A DNA stretch of 64,000 nucleotides from Kribbella sp. CA-293567. GTDB lineage: Bacteria; Actinomycetota; Actinomycetes; Propionibacteriales; Kribbellaceae. How positions within the stretch are numbered: the stretch's first letter is position 1; each line of letters starts with the position of its first letter. The stretch lies in assembly GCF_027627575.1 (NCBI RefSeq), contig NZ_CP114065.1:5208001-5272000 (forward strand). Direction: 5' to 3'. The notes beneath the pieces are model-generated. The model did not search any database, was not told where the DNA came from, and saw only the letters and a list, made by a program, of their open reading frames with translations. Made by a program: the position numbers and the translations under genes. Shown piece after piece: positions 48,596-57,863 of the stretch.

Positions 48596-51500
48596 ATGCG
48601 AGCGTCCAAGTTGCTGAGCGCCCTCGATGACCTCCCGTACGGCGAACGCGTCCGGCTGATCGCCGATCACGCGCTTCGGCTGCGCGGTACGACCGAGCTG
48701 ACCGCGTTGATCGCCGAGCTGGACCAGGGCGCGACGTACGAGCGCACCGTCGGCCTTCAACTCGCCCAGATCGGCGGCGAGGCCGGGCACGTCACGAAAC
48801 TCCTCGCGGACGGCGACCCAGCGCTGCAACTGCGGGCGCTGGCCGCCGCGGGGCGCGGCGTACCGGTTCCTGATGAGGCACTCGAAGCCCTGTACGCCGA
48901 TGCGCCGGCCGCTCTGCGCACCCGCCTGCTGAGCGTCATCCGCCGCACTCGCCGGCGGGCGCTGGCCGCCCGGTTGATCGACGACCAGCGACAGCTCTGG
49001 GGCGATCGCGCCGCCGCGGGCCTACTGAGCAGCGCGGATCAAGCCACGGTCGAGAGGTTGCTACCGAAGCTCGCTCATGCGTTGTCTCACGGCGATTGGG
49101 GCCGTCTGGCCGCCCGTCACCCGGAGCCTGTACTCGGCTATGCCTCGCGGACGCTGCCCGACGAGGCCGAGCAAAAGCAGTGGTGGAACAGCGTCGGCTA
49201 CGGCGCGATGGATCTGATCGACACCTACCCCGAACGCGTCCTGGAGTTGTTCCGTGCCGCTCTCCCCCAGCACGAGTTGCCCTGGGCAGCAATCAAGGTG
49301 CTCGGCCAGGTCGCCGACCGGGATCCGGCCGGCCTGCTCGCGATTCTGCTGGCGCCCGACCGAGCGGCGACGATCCGTCAGGCGCTCACTCCCGCGGTCA
49401 AGCGGCGGCTCTACCCCTTCGCCGACGAGGACCTGATCGCGCTCGGACGCACCCTCTGGCCGCACGTCGAAGGCGTGCTTGACGAGCTTCCGCCGTCGCG
49501 GCGCTCCGCGATCTTCGCGGCGATCACGTCGACGGTGGAACTCGGCCAGACGATCCTGTCCGACGAGCTGCTCGCGGCCCTTCCCCGCACCGACCGTCAC
49601 GAGCAGGCCCGGCGGATGCTGGCGCTCCCGAAGGTCAGCGAAGATGCTCACACCCGTTGGCGAATCACCGCCCACCTCCCGTACGCCGAAGCCTTCGCAC
49701 TACTCGAACCAGAGATCGGCCGAGCCGAAGCGGACGACCCCGCCGCCGTGTACCGCGCGGTCATCGCAAGCGCCGGCTACTCGCGTCAGCCGGCTTCGAT
49801 CGGGCAGGCGCTGACCTGGGCGACCAGGGTCCGCAACGACCAGGATCCCGTGCGGCAAGCGGTGTTGAGCACGACCGCCTACCTGCCGCCGTCACTCCTG
49901 ACCGACGACCACGTCGTACCGCTGCAGACTCTGCTGACGGATGCGCTCGAGGCCCGCGACGCTTCCTGGGGTTCTCGGTCCGCCCTCAACCAGCTGGCCG
50001 AGACCGCCGTCCGGCAAGGGGCTCTTGGCAACCAGATCGCGCTGCTCGACTGGGGGCTTCAGGCCCATGCCAGACTCACCGAGAACACCGGCGCCGTCCG
50101 CCTCTACGGGCTGATCGACGGACTGCCGCGGGGCCGCGAGACGGCGGTGTACGAAGCACTGCACCCGTACGTCGAGGCTGCGGCCAAGCGCCGGGAGTTC
50201 GGCCTTGCCCTCGCGATCGCTCAGGCGTTCGGCCGGCGTGGCTGGACCAACGTGTTGCTACACGGCGTGCTCGAGCAGGCCGTGTGGTCGAACCAGGAGT
50301 ACACGGTCGACCGGGCGGCGCGACTCTGGCTCGAACCACCGGCAACGCGCGCGGAGCGGACCGGCCTGATCATCAAGCGCGAGGTCGGCATGGCGCGCTG
50401 GGACTCCATCTGGCAAGCCGTCACCGAGGTACGCACCGACTTGCTGGACCGCGTTCTCGCCAAGCCCGACCGGATACGCCGGTTCAACCGCAATCACCCT
50501 GCCTGGCAGGTGTCCAGCACAGCACTCCACCGTTGGCTCCCCCGCCAGCACAGCCGGTACGCCGTACTGGTGGCTGGTGTGGCCAACGACAGCCGAATGC
50601 CTGAGTGGGCTCGCTCCAAGGCCGTCTCGACGCTCGGCCGGATCCCGGGTGTGGGGCGAGCTGCGGTCGAGCCCTTCCTCAGCAGCGACCTGGTTGTCTT
50701 GCAGGAGGCCGCCCTGGCGTCGCTGGCCTGGACCGACCAGCCGGAGCTTGCCTTGCCGGTGTTGCTGAGCCATGCGGGCGATGACCGAGCCCGGGTCGCC
50801 ATGTATGCGGCCAGCCGGGCGGCACGGTTCGTCAGGCCGAGTCTGTTGGCCGACACGTTCCGGCCTGTCTTGGTAGGCGAACGGATGAAGGTGACCTCGC
50901 GCAAGGAGGCCGCGCGACTCCTCGGCGTACTGCATGCTCCGGGGGCTGGCGACGTACTGGGTGAGGCTTGGGCCTCGGCGCACCGGGATGTGCGAGCAGC
51001 AATCGCCAGTGCCGCCTCACAGCACCTCCTGCACGAGCCTGCCAGTTGGGCGTTGCTGCAAGAGGCTGTGCACGATTCGCCTGCTACTGCGACGGTTCTG
51101 GTGCAGCGGTCGCCTGCGACGATGGCAGCGCAGTACAGGTCCAGGTACGCCGACCTGCTGATAGCGGTGACCAACAGGCCAGAGCCGGAGGTCGTGCGGC
51201 TTGCTCTGGTGTCGCTGTCTGGCTGGGCTCGCTACAACTCGGCGGTCGCGCCGGTCTGCGCGGGCTTCGTCACTGACCTCTCGATCCGAAACCAGACCTG
51301 GAGCGACGCAACAACGGCCCTGGTAGCGATCGCGGCCGGCGGTCGGGCGCAGGACGAGCTGGTCTCCGTCGTGCGGCTGCTCGTCAGGCTGGAGAGCGAC
51401 CCGAACACCCCCAACGCGGAACCCGATCGCGACCACCCGGCTCGTCAGCGGCTGACCACGGTGGTCAACCGCCTGACAGCTGCCCTCAGCGCCCGCAGCT

Positions 51501-51928
51501 TCGAAACCCGACGATCGCTGTCCTTGATAGCCGACGAACTGACCGCACCGGAGTACTTGCCGCTCCGCGTCGGCCTGCTGATCTACGCCTTCCAGTGGAA
51601 GACACCTCTTGCCGAACTGACCGCAGTAGCCGACCTGCTCGCCGACCGCCCGCTGGCGATCGCGTCCGCAGTCACCCAACTCAGCACGCGACTGACCAAC
51701 GCCCAAGCCCAGTGGACCGACACGGACCTCCTGTCCTCCGCGACCCACCTGACCACCACCGGCCGTCCTGTAGACGCTCTGCTCGCCCTCACGCTGACAG
51801 CAGCCGCTACCGGTCGCACCGGGTGGTCACCTACCTGGCGCGCTCTGCTGGTAGCCCTGCGCAACCACCCGTCGGCCGACGTACGGCACGCGGCTTTGGA
51901 TCTGGTGACGGCCGTGGAGGGTCAGTGA
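48596..51928 (+). CDS. 1110-aa alpha-helical-repeat protein, unknown
   Basis: A very large, almost entirely helical chain, with Leu/Ala-rich helices at regular spacing throughout, as in HEAT or ARM solenoids (for example AVSTLGRIPGVGRAAVEPFL and DVLGEAWASAHRDVRAAIASAAS). No signal peptide, transmembrane span, Walker motif or metal site is visible. Such solenoids usually bind proteins or nucleic acid. It lies between a TetR gene and a small membrane gene, neither clearly related. I cannot assign a function; a defence or scaffold role is conceivable but unsupported. Confidence 0.65.
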   Translation: MRASKLLSALDDLPYGERVRLIADHALRLRGTTELTALIAELDQGATYERTVGLQLAQIGGEAGHVTKLLADGDPALQLRALAAAGRGVPVPDEALEALYADAPAALRTRLLSVIRRTRRRALAARLIDDQRQLWGDRAAAGLLSSADQATVERLLPKLAHALSHGDWGRLAARHPEPVLGYASRTLPDEAEQKQWWNSVGYGAMDLIDTYPERVLELFRAALPQHELPWAAIKVLGQVADRDPAGLLAILLAPDRAATIRQALTPAVKRRLYPFADEDLIALGRTLWPHVEGVLDELPPSRRSAIFAAITSTVELGQTILSDELLAALPRTDRHEQARRMLALPKVSEDAHTRWRITAHLPYAEAFALLEPEIGRAEADDPAAVYRAVIASAGYSRQPASIGQALTWATRVRNDQDPVRQAVLSTTAYLPPSLLTDDHVVPLQTLLTDALEARDASWGSRSALNQLAETAVRQGALGNQIALLDWGLQAHARLTENTGAVRLYGLIDGLPRGRETAVYEALHPYVEAAAKRREFGLALAIAQAFGRRGWTNVLLHGVLEQAVWSNQEYTVDRAARLWLEPPATRAERTGLIIKREVGMARWDSIWQAVTEVRTDLLDRVLAKPDRIRRFNRNHPAWQVSSTALHRWLPRQHSRYAVLVAGVANDSRMPEWARSKAVSTLGRIPGVGRAAVEPFLSSDLVVLQEAALASLAWTDQPELALPVLLSHAGDDRARVAMYAASRAARFVRPSLLADTFRPVLVGERMKVTSRKEAARLLGVLHAPGAGDVLGEAWASAHRDVRAAIASAASQHLLHEPASWALLQEAVHDSPATATVLVQRSPATMAAQYRSRYADLLIAVTNRPEPEVVRLALVSLSGWARYNSAVAPVCAGFVTDLSIRNQTWSDATTALVAIAAGGRAQDELVSVVRLLVRLESDPNTPNAEPDRDHPARQRLTTVVNRLTAALSARSFETRRSLSLIADELTAPEYLPLRVGLLIYAFQWKTPLAELTAVADLLADRPLAIASAVTQLSTRLTNAQAQWTDTDLLSSATHLTTTGRPVDALLALTLTAAATGRTGWSPTWRALLVALRNHPSADVRHAALDLVTAVEGQ

Positions 51929-51982
51929 TGTCAGAAGCTGCAACGCCGGTGCGCGCTGGCCGCTGATCTGTCATCCTTCGGC

Positions 51983-52504
51983 ATGCGCATCCACCCGCTC
52001 CATGCGTCGCCCTGGATTCCGGCCGTCATCGCCGGGGCCGGCTTCGAGGTGATGTTCGGGATTCTCACGGTCATCTCGGGTCTGGAGCTCTGGGCTGGGG
52101 CGGTGATCCTCGCGCTGGCGGGAGGGGTACTGCTCTCGACCGCTGTCGGGCTCGCGGTCTGGCGCGCTCAGCGGCGGTTCGCGCCTGACATCGCCGGCAT
52201 GTCGCGGGAGTCTGCCACGCTCGCGTACCGGGTCGCCCAGCGCGGCCAGGCGCCGGCCGACCCTGAGGTCCGGGCAGCGGCGTTGCGGATCGCGGAGCGG
52301 AACCTCGCCTCGGCCGGTCAGACCCGTCTCGGGCTCACGATCGCCTTGGCCTGCACGCTGCCTGGCGTCGTCCTCGTGGTGCTCAAGGGCGAGTCGGGGC
52401 TGGGCGCAGTAGCGGCTGTCGCTGTTGTGGTGGGCATCGGTTTCGCCGTCGCCATCCCCCGTCAGTTGCGACGCCGCGTCGAGGCACTCCGCGCTGCCGA
52501 TTAG
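51983..52504 (+). CDS. small integral membrane protein, unknown
   Basis: 173 aa from ATG 51983. Four hydrophobic spans in two pairs (about residues 13-32, 37-60, 116-135, 140-160), with a basic/charged cytoplasmic segment between (RRFAPDIAGMSRESATLAYRV-like). The C-terminus is basic (RQLRRRVEAL). Function unknown. Its stop overlaps the stop of the convergent LigD-type gene. Confidence 0.65.
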   Translation: MRIHPLHASPWIPAVIAGAGFEVMFGILTVISGLELWAGAVILALAGGVLLSTAVGLAVWRAQRRFAPDIAGMSRESATLAYRVAQRGQAPADPEVRAAALRIAERNLASAGQTRLGLTIALACTLPGVVLVVLKGESGLGAVAAVAVVVGIGFAVAIPRQLRRRVEALRAAD

Positions 52505-53472
52505 CTCTCTTCCTCGGCCGCCTTCCGAGCTGCGGCCTTGCGGCGCTTACCTTCATGCATTGCCACCACCCGCGCGATCGGGATCTCATGCCCTTCCGCG
52601 ATCAGGTCGGCCGGCAACGTCTGCGGCGCGGGAAGTTGCTCAGCCCAAGGCGTCGCCAGCAGCCCGGGCGCAGTACGGATCGTGAAGTCCCGCGGCGCGA
52701 TCTGCTCGATGTCGTCCCAGCCGACCGGGAAGGACACCGTGGCGCCCGGCCGAATCCGCGGACTGTACGCCGCGACCACGGTCGCGCCGCCCGCCCGGGT
52801 GGAGTCGACGAAGACCTTGCCGTGCCGCTCCTCCTTGATGTACGCCGTGGTCGCCAGCACCGGATCGATCCGCGCAGACCGCGCCGCGATGGCCCGAGTC
52901 GCCGCGGCAGCGTCATCGATCGAAGCGCTGTCGTCGATCGGCACGTAGACGTGCACACCCTTGGCGCCGCTCGTCTTCACCGCGCCATCCAGTCCGAGCT
53001 CAACCAACGCCTGCCGGACCAGCAACGCCGCCTGCACCGCCAGTGAAAACGTGTTGTCGCCCTCGGGCGGATCCAGATCCAGCACCAGGTGAGTCACCCG
53101 ATCCGGCCGGTCGAGCCTCGTCAACGTCGGGTGGTACTCGACCGCCCGCTGGTTCGCGAACCACAGCAGCGTCCGCCGGTCGTCGCAGACGGCGTACGAG
53201 ATCTCGCGCTTGGACGCCTCCGCCCACACCGGCGCGGTCCGCACCCACTCCGGCGTGTACTTCGGCACGTTCTTCTGCATGAACGACGGCTGCCCCGGCC
53301 GGATCCGCACCACCGACAACGGCCGCTCGGCCAACCCCGGCAGCAGCACCTCACGCACCGCGTCCAGATAGTCGACCAGCTCGCGCTTGGTCGCCTCGGC
53401 ACCGTCGAACAACGGCTGATCGAGATTGGTCAGCGGTACTCCGTCACGCACCTCGTCCGGCTTGCTCGCCAT
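52501..53472 (-). CDS. LigD-type polymerase/primase domain protein (NHEJ)
   Basis: 323 aa. LigD polymerase-domain signatures: LVLDLDPPEG (D132 and D134 bind metal), KTSGAKGVHVYVP, FVDSTRAGGATVVAAYSPR and the PRDFTIRT end. This is the stand-alone form without ligase or nuclease domain; in NHEJ such enzymes fill gaps at DNA breaks. Ku and ligase genes are not in the window. The C-terminal tail is Lys/Arg/Ala-rich. Its stop overlaps the convergent gene's. Confidence 0.9.
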   Translation of the reverse strand: MASKPDEVRDGVPLTNLDQPLFDGAEATKRELVDYLDAVREVLLPGLAERPLSVVRIRPGQPSFMQKNVPKYTPEWVRTAPVWAEASKREISYAVCDDRRTLLWFANQRAVEYHPTLTRLDRPDRVTHLVLDLDPPEGDNTFSLAVQAALLVRQALVELGLDGAVKTSGAKGVHVYVPIDDSASIDDAAAATRAIAARSARIDPVLATTAYIKEERHGKVFVDSTRAGGATVVAAYSPRIRPGATVSFPVGWDDIEQIAPRDFTIRTAPGLLATPWAEQLPAPQTLPADLIAEGHEIPIARVVAMHEGKRRKAAARKAAEEES

Positions 53473-53798
53473 ACCAGGAGCCTAAGCGCTGACGGAGGCA
53501 ACCGCCTGCCGACGGACGTCGTTCGACGCTGAGAACCATCGACCTCGATCCAACGGTCACCCCGCGGACCGCCGACCCGGTCACCGACCGCCGTCTTGGT
53601 GCTTTCGGCAACGATGCCGTTCCGGCCTGCAGGAGTGTCCTAAATCGGCGGTGCCGATCTCCGCCAGCCAGAACGCCTTCCGCTGGTAGGTGGGTTTGAT
53701 CAAACTCGGACCACCCAAACGCCAACGCGCCGATACCTCCGGACGCGGCCGGCGCACCCCAGGTCGGCCGATCGTCGACCCGCCCCCAAGGAGCAGTT
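53473..53798. other. 326-base gene-free stretch with small palindromes
   Basis: Between the LigD-type gene start and the protease start. No credible gene. It holds a perfect 12-bp palindrome GTTTGATCAAAC (53694-53705) and a hairpin ATCGGC/GCCGAT (53644-53658), which could be operator sites for either divergent gene. An AAGGAG ribosome site precedes ATG-type start GTG 53799. Confidence 0.5.
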
Positions 53799-56003
53799 GT
53801 GAATCGAACCAAAACCAGGGTGACCGCCATCGGCGGTCTCCTCGCCGCCGGGCTGGTGATGACGCCTTTCTTCGCCGCCAACGCGGACCAGACACCTCCT
53901 GGCGCCGTCGCCCATGAGTCGAGCTCCTTGGCTGCCGACGAGCAGACGCAGGCCCCGGCAAGCGCCTCCGCGCTGGGGCTGGCATCGGGCGAGAAGCTGA
54001 CCGTCAAGGCGGTCATCGAGGACGAGGACGGCGGCACGCACGTGCGCTACCACCGCACGCTCGACGGGCTGCGGGTGATCGGTGGAGACCTGGTCGCCCA
54101 CAAGGACGCGAAGGGCGCGGTCGAGCAGGTCACCTACAACCGCGGCTACAAGAACATCACCCCCGCGTCGCGGACCGCGAAGGTCTCCAAGGCGGCAGCA
54201 CAGGCCAAGGGTCTGGCCACGGCACAGGCGACCAAGGGCGAGACGTCGGCCGGGAGCGAGCTGGTCGTCCTCGTCACCGACCAGGGTCCCAAGCTGGCGT
54301 ACGACGTACTGACGACCGGTGTTCGCGCCAACCAGGTTCCGACCCGGCTGCACACGTACGTCGACGCCGGCACGGGCGCCGTGCTCCTGACCGACGACGA
54401 GATCAAGACCGGGACCGGCGACGGCATCTTCGTCGGCAACGTCACGATCAACACCACCCCCAAGTCGGGCGGCGGCTTCGAGATGAGGGACGCGGTGGGC
54501 CATACCGCCACCGACGTCCACAACCAGGGCAACCCCAACACGGGTGAAGGCCCGGTCGGTGACATCTTCACCGACGCCGACGACAAGTGGGGCACCGGAG
54601 CGCAGTCCGACCGCGCCTCGGCCGCCGTCGATGCGCTCTACGGCGCGCAGAAGACGTTCGACTACTACAAGACCCAGCTCGGCCGCAACGGCATCTGGAA
54701 CGACGGACGCGGCGCCCGCTCGCGGGTTCACTTCGCCAACGCGATGGTCAACGCGTTCTGGGACGGCACGCAGATGTCGTACGGCGACGGCGCGAACAAC
54801 GCTGCCCCGCTCACCGAACTGGACGTCGCCGCACACGAGATGAGCCACGGCGTCACCGAGAACACCGCGGGACTCGTGTACAGCGGTGAAGCCGGCGGCC
54901 TCAACGAGGCGACCTCCGACATCTTCGGTGCCGCGGTCGAGTTCTACGTGAACAATCCCAACGACGTACCGGACTACTTCATCGGCGAAGAGATCAACAT
55001 CCACGGCAACGGCACGCCGCTGCGCTACATGGACAAGCCGAGCAAGGACGGAGTGTCGAAGGACTGCTGGTCCTCGACGCTCGGCTCCCTCGACCCGCAC
55101 TACTCCTCGGGTCCGCTGAACCACTGGTACTTCATGCTCTCCGAGGGCTCGGGCGCCAAGACGATCAACGGGATCAGCTACAACTCCCCCACCTGTTCCG
55201 GCGCGGCGGCCGTGACCGGCATCGGCCGCGCGAAGGCCGAGAAGATCTGGTACCGCACGCTGGCGACGTACCTCACCTCGTCGAGCAAGTACTCCAACGC
55301 CCGGACCGGCGCGATCAAGTCCGCCAAGGACCTGTACGGCCAGGGCTCGGCAGAGTGCCTCGCGGTCGAGAAGGCGTTCACGGCCATCGCCGTCGCGGCG
55401 ACGACCGAGACGTGTGGCACGGGCAACCCGAACCCCAGCTCACCGACCGTCACCAACCCCGGCGCCCAGACGAGCACGGCAGGGACCGCTGACACGCTGC
55501 AGCTCGCAGCAGCCGGCGGCACCACGCCGTACTCGTGGTCGGCAACGGGTCTCCCCGCGGGCCTCACGGTCAACGCCTCGACGGGTCTGATCTCCGGTAC
55601 CCCGACCGCCGCGGCCACCTCCACCGTGACGGCGACGGTCACTGACGCCGCGGGCAAGACGGCCGGCGTGTCGTTCTCGTGGGTCGTGTCCGGCGCCAGT
55701 GGCACGACCTGCACCGGCGCGCTGACCTACAACGGCAGCCTCATCGCAGGCACCAGCAAGACGTTCCCCGCCTTCAGCGACAGCGACGCGGGCCGGCTCA
55801 AGGTCTGCCTCGACGGGCCGACCGGCAGCGACTTCGACGTCTACCTGCAGAAGCGGTCCGGACTGTCCTGGGTGACGGTTGCCCAAGGCACCAGCCCGAA
55901 CCCGGACGAGTCGTTCAGCTACACCAACACGGCGGGCACCTACCGCCTGCTGGTGAAGGCCGACTCCGGATCGGGCGCGTTCAAGGCTTCCGTTTCGGAG
56001 TGA
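53799..56003 (+). CDS. secreted M4 (thermolysin-family) metalloprotease
   Basis: 734 aa from GTG 53799. A signal peptide (1-29, ending ANA) precedes an FTP/PepSY-type propeptide region (about 30-200). The catalytic domain has HEMSH (H346, E347, H350) and the third zinc ligand E370 in GGLNEATSDIFG, and HYSSGPLNHWYF for the substrate His. After residue about 545 comes an Ig-like putative-Ig repeat (PYSWSATGLPAGLTVNASTG) and a PPC-type beta-sandwich (about 630-734). Likely a secreted nutrient-scavenging protease. Followed by a strong terminator. Confidence 0.95.
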   Translation: MNRTKTRVTAIGGLLAAGLVMTPFFAANADQTPPGAVAHESSSLAADEQTQAPASASALGLASGEKLTVKAVIEDEDGGTHVRYHRTLDGLRVIGGDLVAHKDAKGAVEQVTYNRGYKNITPASRTAKVSKAAAQAKGLATAQATKGETSAGSELVVLVTDQGPKLAYDVLTTGVRANQVPTRLHTYVDAGTGAVLLTDDEIKTGTGDGIFVGNVTINTTPKSGGGFEMRDAVGHTATDVHNQGNPNTGEGPVGDIFTDADDKWGTGAQSDRASAAVDALYGAQKTFDYYKTQLGRNGIWNDGRGARSRVHFANAMVNAFWDGTQMSYGDGANNAAPLTELDVAAHEMSHGVTENTAGLVYSGEAGGLNEATSDIFGAAVEFYVNNPNDVPDYFIGEEINIHGNGTPLRYMDKPSKDGVSKDCWSSTLGSLDPHYSSGPLNHWYFMLSEGSGAKTINGISYNSPTCSGAAAVTGIGRAKAEKIWYRTLATYLTSSSKYSNARTGAIKSAKDLYGQGSAECLAVEKAFTAIAVAATTETCGTGNPNPSSPTVTNPGAQTSTAGTADTLQLAAAGGTTPYSWSATGLPAGLTVNASTGLISGTPTAAATSTVTATVTDAAGKTAGVSFSWVVSGASGTTCTGALTYNGSLIAGTSKTFPAFSDSDAGRLKVCLDGPTGSDFDVYLQKRSGLSWVTVAQGTSPNPDESFSYTNTAGTYRLLVKADSGSGAFKASVSE

Positions 56004-56038
56004 TCGCACGAGTTCGGGCGCGGCGCGCCTGAGCAGTG

Positions 56039-56073
56039 GCACCTCCTCGAGCGCTTCGGGCTCGAGGAGGTGC
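56039..56073 (+). terminator. terminator after protease gene
   Basis: Perfect 14-bp inverted repeat GCACCTCCTCGAGC with its complement and a 7-base loop, 36 bases after the stop. It lies between this gene and the convergent LuxR gene and could serve both. Confidence 0.75.
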
Positions 56074-56085
56074 TGCTGTGCCGAC

Positions 56086-57069
56086 TCAGATCCAGCCCCG
56101 GCGGCTCGCCTGAATGGCCAGCTGGAACCGGCTGTGAGCGCCGAGCACCTCTTCGAGACGAGCGATCCGCCGGCCGACCGTACGAGCGCTCACGCCCAGA
56201 TCGCGGGCGATCGCCTCATCGGTGAGACCGGCTGCCAGGTAGGACAGCAACTGCTGTTCGCCCGACCCCGGCCCATCCAACGCGTCGACCACCTGAGACT
56301 CCGCCGACAGCGGCACACCCATCTGCCAGAAGACCTCGAAGAGACCGGCCAGCGAGTCGAGCAGACCGGACTCGTGAACGATGATGAGCGACCGCCTCGC
56401 CCCTTTCTGCCCCGGAACCGACAGCAGCGCACGCTTGCCGTCGTACAGCATCAGATTGAGCGGCACCTGCGCGAAGACCCGCGCCTGCTCCCCGACCGCG
56501 ATGCACTGATGAACCGCGGCCAGCCCCTCGAAGTCCTCGAGAACCGAGACGCCGTAGAGCCCGCGCGCTCGCACACCGCGCTCCATCGCCGCAAAGAACC
56601 CGACCGCCACACCGGGCCGCGGGATATCCATCCCGGCCTGCACCTTCCGCGGCGAGACGGGCCCGATACACAAACCGTCGACGGTCGAGGCCGTGTCATC
56701 CATCAGCTTGATCTCGACGGCCCCACACCGAGCCTCGTCGGTGATGACCTCCACAAAGCTCGACCGATCCCCGGCCTCGCTCCAGATATCGGCGAATACC
56801 GACGCGATCTGCCGAGTGGCATCAGCAGCCCGCGCATGCTCAGCCGCCACCTGCTCCAACGGAATCCGCGGCGCAACCGCCTCGATCCCCCCGTCACCCA
56901 CCTCAAGCAACCCGATCGCGACGAGCACCTGCACCTCATCCGCAGCCACGACCCGGTCAACCCCAGCCCGCTCAGCCAACACCTCCAGACTCGCCCTGCC
57001 ACCCACCACGGCCGCCCGGTAAAGCGGCTCCGCGACAGCCGAGAGAACAGGTGCTGAGGGCAATTCCAT
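56086..57069 (-). CDS. LuxR-type transcriptional regulator
   Basis: 327 aa from ATG 57069. A TrmB-like winged-helix start (LYRAAVVGGRASLEVLAERAG, HTH at ASLEVLAERAGVDR) is followed by a sensory middle, and the C-terminus is a LuxR-type HTH (QQLLSYLAAGLTDEAIARDL, GVSARTVGRRIARLEEVLGA). This domain order occurs in many actinomycete regulators of secreted enzymes. It is convergent with the protease; control of it is only a guess. Confidence 0.8.
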   Translation of the reverse strand: MELPSAPVLSAVAEPLYRAAVVGGRASLEVLAERAGVDRVVAADEVQVLVAIGLLEVGDGGIEAVAPRIPLEQVAAEHARAADATRQIASVFADIWSEAGDRSSFVEVITDEARCGAVEIKLMDDTASTVDGLCIGPVSPRKVQAGMDIPRPGVAVGFFAAMERGVRARGLYGVSVLEDFEGLAAVHQCIAVGEQARVFAQVPLNLMLYDGKRALLSVPGQKGARRSLIIVHESGLLDSLAGLFEVFWQMGVPLSAESQVVDALDGPGSGEQQLLSYLAAGLTDEAIARDLGVSARTVGRRIARLEEVLGAHSRFQLAIQASRRGWI

Positions 57070-57250
57070 CCCGCCGTCTTACCATCTCCCACGCCCTCCG
57101 CGCGAGCATCAGAACCCGTGATCGCCCAATGCTCGCCTGGCAGTCACCGAGCCCACACATACGGTAACCGCAGGCCCAGCAGACGTGCATCTACGCCTCT
57201 TAGGCGGCCAAGTCCCGTATTGAATCGCACCCCTAAGCATCATCACGGGG

Positions 57251-57256
57251 TATGAT
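57251..57256 (+). promoter_or_regulatory. -10 element of abiE-type operon
   Basis: TATGAT, near-consensus, seven bases before ATG 57264. No convincing -35 at 17-base spacing; TTGAAT at 57220 is too far (25 bases). Confidence 0.5.
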
Positions 57257-57263
57257 TTGGTAC

Positions 57264-57863
57264 ATGACTCGCTCGCACCAACGACTGGCGAACCTGCCGC
57301 CTACGTTCACCACGGCTCGGGCGCGCCAGGACGGCTTGCCGTCACGGGATCTGGCGGCTTTGGTCGGCGAAGGGGTCGTGATCGAACTGTCGCGCGGTGT
57401 CTACCGGCGGTCCGACGCCCCTGAGACTGCGCACCTTGATTTGCTGGCCGTGCACAAGCGAGCATCCCACGCGGTCGTCTGCGGCGAGTCCGCATTAGCG
57501 CTTCACGATCTGATCGACGACATACCAGCCGCCGTACACGTCGCCGTACCACGTGGCAGCCGCCGTCCAGCGATCTCCTACCCACCCGTCGTCGTCGAGC
57601 AGTACGCGGCCAGAACCTTCGACCTCAACATCGAGCAGTACGAGGCGGCGCCAGGAGAGCTCGTGCCGGTCTATGACGCAGCCCGCAGCGTGGTCGATGC
57701 CATGCGCCATCGCAATCGCATCGGCCAGACACTCGCCTTGTCAGCGCTCGGCCGTTATCTGCGAAGAAGTCGGCCCGACGGGGTCGGGAACCTTCAACAG
57801 ATCGCGCGCGAACTGCACGCTCTGTCCGTCATCCGGCCGGCTGTCGAAGCGGTGCTCGCCTGA
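57264..57863 (+). CDS. AbiEi-type antitoxin (type IV)
   Basis: 199 aa from ATG 57264. TATGAT (57251-57256) is followed by seven bases and then this ATG, so the message is probably leaderless; an earlier in-frame ATG at 57252 is inside the -10. The N-terminus is the winged helix of AbiEi (ARARQDGLPSRDLAALVGEGVV, then ELSRGVYRR), followed by VVCGESALALHDLIDDIPAAVHVAVP, the conserved antitoxin core. AbiEi antitoxins repress their own promoter and neutralise AbiEii. Its stop overlaps the toxin start (ATGA). Confidence 0.85.
   Translation: MTRSHQRLANLPPTFTTARARQDGLPSRDLAALVGEGVVIELSRGVYRRSDAPETAHLDLLAVHKRASHAVVCGESALALHDLIDDIPAAVHVAVPRGSRRPAISYPPVVVEQYAARTFDLNIEQYEAAPGELVPVYDAARSVVDAMRHRNRIGQTLALSALGRYLRRSRPDGVGNLQQIARELHALSVIRPAVEAVLA

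Noticed and set aside
53694..53705. GTTTGATCAAAC palindrome as a specific operator
   Set aside because: A 12-bp palindrome with no second copy or adjacent regulator is not enough to name a site; recorded within the gene-free stretch only.
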